Source of the DNA: an uncultured Collinsella sp.
GTDB taxonomy: Bacteria > Actinomycetota > Coriobacteriia > Coriobacteriales > Coriobacteriaceae
Assembly: GCA_902494625.1 (NCBI GenBank)
Contig: CABUUB010000063.1
Span: forward strand, 1-9,689
Direction of reading: 5' to 3'
Length of the DNA: 9,689 bases
Shown here: in pieces, positions 6,702 to 9,689 of the stretch
Layout of the letters: each line of letters opens with the position of its first letter
Position numbering within the stretch: the first letter of the stretch is position 1
The notes under the pieces: model-generated
Seen by the model: only the letters and a program-made list of their open reading frames with translations
Told to the model about the DNA's origin: nothing
The model's database searches: none
Translations under genes and position numbers: made by a program

Positions 6702-6723
6702 GCACTTTACGCTATCAAAGTGC
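6702..6723. promoter_or_regulatory. Dyad GCACTTT-N8-AAAGTGC upstream of the amidohydrolase
   Basis: A perfect inverted repeat with 7-bp arms (6702-6708 and 6717-6723) and an 8-bp centre lies 30 bases before the start codon. The size and spacing suit a dimeric regulator; in RNA it would be a leader hairpin. TATCAA (6713-6718) inside it is a poor -10 candidate with no well-spaced -35, so I cannot place the promoter with confidence. Confidence 0.4.
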
Positions 6724-6753
6724 GTGCTGCAAAAACGTTACTGGAGGGCATCT

Positions 6754-8052
6754 ATGGCACCAGCTCTGTCCGATTTTCAACCGCAACCAGCGCCTCAGGC
6801 TACCACAGCGGCGCAGACCGCTATCGGTGACGGTCTTGTCGCAGAAGCTCAGGCTTTTGCAGACGAGCTCGCTGCGTGGCGACACGATCTACACCAGATG
6901 CCTGAGCTCGGTAACAATCTTCCGCAGACGTCTGCCTATATCCAGGCACGTCTGGACGAGATGGACATCCCCCATACCACGCTCGTCGACGGTTCCTGCG
7001 TCGTTGGCCTGATCGGTGCCGGTGCGGCCGCGGCCGCTCAGGGCAATGGCACGTGCAAGGACGAGCAGGCCGGAACGGTCGTCATGCTCCGAGGCGATAT
7101 GGATGCCCTGCCCGTTGTCGAGGAATCCGGCGAGCCCTTTGCATCCACCAATGGCTGCATGCATGCTTGCGGTCACGATATGCACGCGACGGCGCTGCTT
7201 GGTGCGGCGCGCCTGCTCAAGGCCCGCGAGGCCGAGCTCGTCGACGCCAATGCCACTGTCAAACTGCTGTTCCAGCCGGGCGAGGAGACCTTTGAGGGAG
7301 CACGCGCTGCCATCGCCGACGGCTTGCTCGAGAACCCGCGCCCTCAGGCGGCCTTTGCCATGCATGTCAACAGCCAGTCGCCGCTTGGCCTGGTGCTCTA
7401 TGGGAGCCCGGCGCTTTCGGGCGTGTACGGTTTTCGCATCACGCTGCAGGGCAAGGGCGGCCATGGCTCGAGCCCCGAGATCTGCATCGATCCCATCACG
7501 GCCGGCGTCCATGTGCACCTGGCGCTCCAGGAGCTTATCTCCCGCGAGGTGCCGGCGGCCAAGGAAGTCGCACTTACCGTTGGTAAGTTCGCCGGCGGCT
7601 TGGCGGCCAACGTCATCCCCGACACCTGCGTGCTCGAGGGAACGCTGCGCGGCTTTGATGTTGAGCTCATGGCTCACCTAAAGACCCGCATCGCGGAGGT
7701 CGTTAACGGCGTTGCCACGACCTATCGTACGCCAGCGACCATCGAGACGCTTTCGGATGTTCCGCCGCTTGTACTCGACAGCGATATGACTCAGGCGTCG
7801 CTTGGCTACGTGGGCGCAGTGCTGCCCAAGACGGCTTTCTTGCCGCTTTTCCATGCCATGGCGAGCGAGGACTTCGCGCTTATCTCGAGCGAGATTCCGA
7901 GTGCGTACTTTACCGTGGGCGCGGCCGTAACCGACACGGACGAACACTTTGCCCAGCACCATCCCAAGGCACGCTTTAACGATGCCGAGCTTCCTCTCGG
8001 CGCCGCGGCTTATGCCGCCGTCGCTTTGGGCTATATCGCCGACCACCGGTAG
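6754..8052 (+). CDS. M20-family metallo-amidohydrolase
   Basis: A 432-residue cytoplasmic enzyme of the M20/HipO/ILR1-type amidohydrolase group, which removes acyl groups from N-acyl amino acids or splits small peptide-like amides using two divalent metals. Visible motifs are WRHDLHQMPEL (42-52), RGDMDALP (113-120), HACGHDMH (137-144) with ligands Cys139 and His141, FQPGEE (173-178) with Glu177/Glu178, MHVN (203-206), and GKGGHGSSP (233-241) of the lid domain. HAMASEDFA (367-375) and HHPKARF (402-408) follow near the C-terminus. All expected metal residues are present, so it should be active. No signal peptide is seen. Two oddities are an N-terminal Pro/Gln/Ala-rich extension of about 30 residues and an Ala-rich insert (about 89-107) before RGDMDALP. 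ATG 6754 is supported by GGAGG (6743-6747) six bases upstream. The downstream MFS gene may bring in its substrate, which is not identifiable; aminobenzoyl-glutamate, acetyl-amino acid or hippurate hydrolase activity are options. Confidence 0.93.
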   Translation: MAPALSDFQPQPAPQATTAAQTAIGDGLVAEAQAFADELAAWRHDLHQMPELGNNLPQTSAYIQARLDEMDIPHTTLVDGSCVVGLIGAGAAAAAQGNGTCKDEQAGTVVMLRGDMDALPVVEESGEPFASTNGCMHACGHDMHATALLGAARLLKAREAELVDANATVKLLFQPGEETFEGARAAIADGLLENPRPQAAFAMHVNSQSPLGLVLYGSPALSGVYGFRITLQGKGGHGSSPEICIDPITAGVHVHLALQELISREVPAAKEVALTVGKFAGGLAANVIPDTCVLEGTLRGFDVELMAHLKTRIAEVVNGVATTYRTPATIETLSDVPPLVLDSDMTQASLGYVGAVLPKTAFLPLFHAMASEDFALISSEIPSAYFTVGAAVTDTDEHFAQHHPKARFNDAELPLGAAAYAAVALGYIADHR

Positions 8053-8060
8053 CACCCAAC

Positions 8061-8119
8061 CTTGCCTTTCAAGCCTGCGGGCATGGCCGCAAGGCCTATG
8101 CCCTTGTCTTTCAAGGCAA
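8061..8119 (+). terminator. Bulged hairpin copy 3 with flanking repeats
   Basis: The core 8079-8103 has GGGCAT paired with ATGCCC, an upper stem GGCC-GCAA-GGCC, and one unpaired T at 8097 on the 3' side, matching the architecture at 1-31 and 5396-5424. TTGTCTTTC follows. The core lies 26 bp after the amidohydrolase stop. It is flanked by a direct repeat, CTTGYCTTTCAAG (8061-8073 and 8103-8115), and TTGCCTT (8062-8068) can also pair with AAGGCAA (8113-8119) as an outer stem. The T tract is weak, so partial readthrough into the MFS gene is possible. Confidence 0.5.
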
Positions 8120-8131
8120 TCTTGGGCACTA

Positions 8132-8148
8132 CCGGCGCCCGGCGCCGG
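8132..8148. promoter_or_regulatory. GC-rich palindrome in the MFS leader
   Basis: CCGGCGCC (8132-8139) and GGCGCCGG (8141-8148) form a perfect palindrome around one C. In RNA it can fold as CCGGC-N7-GCCGG, followed by CTATTCGTTTGTT. It ends 27 bases before the MFS start codon. It could be an operator, an attenuator or a stabilising hairpin; nothing else in the sequence separates these options. Confidence 0.4.
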
Positions 8149-8175
8149 CTATTCGTTTGTTAAATAAGGAGCAGT

Positions 8176-9480
8176 ATGTCCCAGCAACGTAAATTCTTCC
8201 CCGGCTGGCTCGTGGTGACCTCCGGCTTCGTGATCATGGCCACGTGCTACACGATTTTCGTCAACTGCATGAGCCTGTTCCAGCCGCTGATCGTCAGCGA
8301 CCTGGGCATTTCCCTTGCGCAGTACAACATCTCCAATGCCATCTCCACCGTGGTGAGTGTCGTGGGTTCGCTCGTTATCGGCCATGTTGCCGATAAGGTG
8401 AGTGGCCGCATATTGGGCTCGCTCACCGTTATCGCTACCTCGGCGGTGCTTGCTGGCATGAGCTTTGTCGGTGAGCTGTGGCAGGTCTACGTGCTCTTTG
8501 CCGTTTCGGGCTGCTTCGCTGTGGCCTCGACCCGTCTGCTCATTAGCCTGGTGACCGCCAACTGGTTTACCGCCAAACGCGGCCTTGCCATTTCCATCGC
8601 ACTTTCGGGTTCGGGCTTTGGCGGCGCTATTCTCTCGCCGATCGTGAGCTCGCTTATCGTGAGTGTGGGCTGGCGCTCTGCGTTCCTGGTACTCGCTGCT
8701 GTCTGCATGGTGGCGGCACTGCCCATCACGGCCTATTCCTTCCGCACCAAGCCTTCCGAGATCGGCCTTAAGCCGCTCGGCGAGAACCCGGGCGATCCGT
8801 CCGTCTCGACGGCTGGCGACAAGGACGAGCACACGGCGCCCGAGGTTAGCGTCGGCTGGTCTCGTATCAAGAAGAGCCCGGCGTTTTGGCTGCTCGTCGT
8901 CGCCTTCCTCTTTATGGGTCTCGTTAACGGCGCCATCTTGCCCAACCAGGTTACCAACATGACGAGCGTTACCGTCAACGGCGCCAAGATCGTCACGGGC
9001 GGTCATGATCCCATGTGGGCGGGCACTGTGCTTTCGGCCTATATGGTCACCGTCGTTATCGCCAAGATTTCGCTCGGTGCGATCTATGACCGCTTTGGCC
9101 TGCGCTTTGGCAATATCCTTGGCTCCGTTGCGTGCATTATCGCCTGCGTCGCCCTGTGCTTCCCGACGACGGACCTCGGTCCTATTGTCGCCGCTGTGAG
9201 CTTTGGTATCGGAACGTGCATGGGCACCATCACGCCTACCATCGCCGCGTCCAAGCAGTTTGGCATGGCCGACCTCGGCAAGGTCACGGGCACTATCACC
9301 TCGCTTGAGATGGTCGGCGGCACCGTGGGCGCCATTGTCTCGGGCGTGCTGTTCGATGCCACGGGCTCCTTTGCGAGCACCTGGATCGTGTGCCTGGCGT
9401 GCTCCGTGGTCATGCTCGTATTCCTGCTGGCCTCTGAGCCCATCGCCGCCAAGCTGCGCGCAAGCGTGGCGGGGGAGTAG
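8176..9480 (+). CDS. MFS transporter, oxalate/formate-antiporter-like
   Basis: A 434-residue inner-membrane carrier with two six-helix halves. The N-terminal GWLVVTSGFVIM (10-21) and the block WFTAKRGLAISIALSGSGFG (130-149) are typical of the oxalate/formate antiporter and monocarboxylate-type MFS branch. A motif-A-like loop GHVADKVSGR (69-78) joins helices 2 and 3, with its counterpart GAIYDRFGLRFG (301-312) in the second half. A cytoplasmic loop of about 45 residues (190-233) separates the halves. A polar insert (about 257-280) extends the outer loop after helix 7. The late TGTITSLEMVGGTVG (371-385) segment is also family-like. The start is fixed by AAGGAG (8166-8171) four bases upstream. 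It follows the amidohydrolase by 123 bp and may be partly co-transcribed with it. The substrate is unknown; an organic acid or acylated compound used by the amidohydrolase is a reasonable guess. Confidence 0.92.
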   Translation: MSQQRKFFPGWLVVTSGFVIMATCYTIFVNCMSLFQPLIVSDLGISLAQYNISNAISTVVSVVGSLVIGHVADKVSGRILGSLTVIATSAVLAGMSFVGELWQVYVLFAVSGCFAVASTRLLISLVTANWFTAKRGLAISIALSGSGFGGAILSPIVSSLIVSVGWRSAFLVLAAVCMVAALPITAYSFRTKPSEIGLKPLGENPGDPSVSTAGDKDEHTAPEVSVGWSRIKKSPAFWLLVVAFLFMGLVNGAILPNQVTNMTSVTVNGAKIVTGGHDPMWAGTVLSAYMVTVVIAKISLGAIYDRFGLRFGNILGSVACIIACVALCFPTTDLGPIVAAVSFGIGTCMGTITPTIAASKQFGMADLGKVTGTITSLEMVGGTVGAIVSGVLFDATGSFASTWIVCLACSVVMLVFLLASEPIAAKLRASVAGE

Positions 9481-9513
9481 ACGCCCGTCGCTCTTTTCTG
9501 TTCGCCCCGTTCT

Positions 9514-9581
9514 GTCCGTGGCCGCCTTGGAAGCCGAATGGATGCTCGTACCATCATTCGGTTTCCAAGGCGGCTACGGGC
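9514..9581 (+). repeat. Long inverted repeat (27-bp stem) after the MFS gene
   Basis: Bases 9514-9540 pair with 9555-9581 as a continuous 27-bp RNA helix. The only non-Watson-Crick pairs are U.G or G.U (9515/9580, 9520/9575, 9533/9562). Three more pairs (9542-9544 with 9552-9554) are possible after one bulged G at 9541, leaving a 7-nt loop. It starts 33 bp after the MFS stop and has no adjacent T tract. It may serve as a terminator or 3'-end protector, or be a palindromic repeat unit found elsewhere in the genome. Confidence 0.7.
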
Positions 9582-9589
9582 CTACGAAA

Positions 9590-9653
9590 TGATCCCTTTT
9601 CCTCCGTCCCCTTCGGACCACGTGATCCCTTGGGGATGGAGGAATAGGGATCA
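9590..9653 (+). repeat. Second long inverted repeat (22 bp)
   Basis: Bases 9590-9611 pair with 9632-9653 with one T.T mismatch and one G.U pair around a 20-nt loop. TGATCCCTT occurs in the left arm (9590-9598) and again in the loop (9623-9631), so the GGGATCA in the right arm (9647-9653) has two possible partners. The rest of the 209-bp stretch after the MFS gene (9481-9513 and 9654-9689) shows no gene or signal I can name. Confidence 0.65.
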
Positions 9654-9689
9654 CAAACAGCGGCGGCGCGTCTGGCCGAACGAGTCCCC

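Noticed and set aside
6283..6753. In-frame upstream extension of the amidohydrolase
   Set aside because: It overlaps the EamA-family gene in another frame and runs through that gene's terminator. ATG 6754 has GGAGG six bases upstream and yields the family-like N-terminus.
8149..9006. Minus-strand open frame of 285 codons opposite the MFS gene
   Set aside because: Its translation is highly charged and low in complexity, as expected of a frame shadow. The + strand frame has clear MFS motifs and a ribosome site.

Overview
The window looks like a chromosomal segment of a high-GC, gut-type Actinomycetota. I think of the class Coriobacteriia, with Collinsella the best guess. That rests on protein style and gene content (two adjacent large YhgE/Pip membrane proteins, an M20 amidohydrolase next to an MFS carrier), GC-rich codon use and AT-richer spacers; I could not run a search. 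All five genes read on the + strand. No rRNA, tRNA, CRISPR array, transposase or phage gene is visible.

Left part (1-5320): a terminator-like hairpin at the left edge, probably ending an unseen upstream gene, is followed by about 280 bases without a gene. This spacer holds a degenerate repeat, a 10-bp direct repeat, a long G.U-rich hairpin, a candidate promoter with a dyad, and a second dyad over the start region. Two YhgE/Pip family membrane proteins follow, the second starting on the base after the first one's stop codon. They are almost certainly an operon and may form one envelope complex.

Middle (5321-6675): a 333-bp spacer carries a 12-bp perfect hairpin, a second copy of the left-edge repeat, a candidate promoter, and a strong hairpin with a T tract before the next gene. 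That gene is a ten-helix EamA/DMT-type transporter that ends in a textbook terminator.

Right part (6676-9689): an M20-family metallo-amidohydrolase is followed 123 bp later by an MFS transporter of oxalate/formate-antiporter-like type. They plausibly form a uptake-and-hydrolysis pair for an acylated or peptide-like substrate that cannot be named from sequence. The spacer between them has a third hairpin of the left-edge architecture and a GC-rich palindrome. After the MFS gene come two long, nearly perfect inverted repeats and no gene up to the window end.

The genes are familiar families. The least explained material is in the spacers: a three-member family of bulged hairpins, a roughly 90-bp repeat bracketing the YhgE/Pip pair, and several long hairpins whose only imperfect pairs are G.U, which points to structured RNA made from the + strand.
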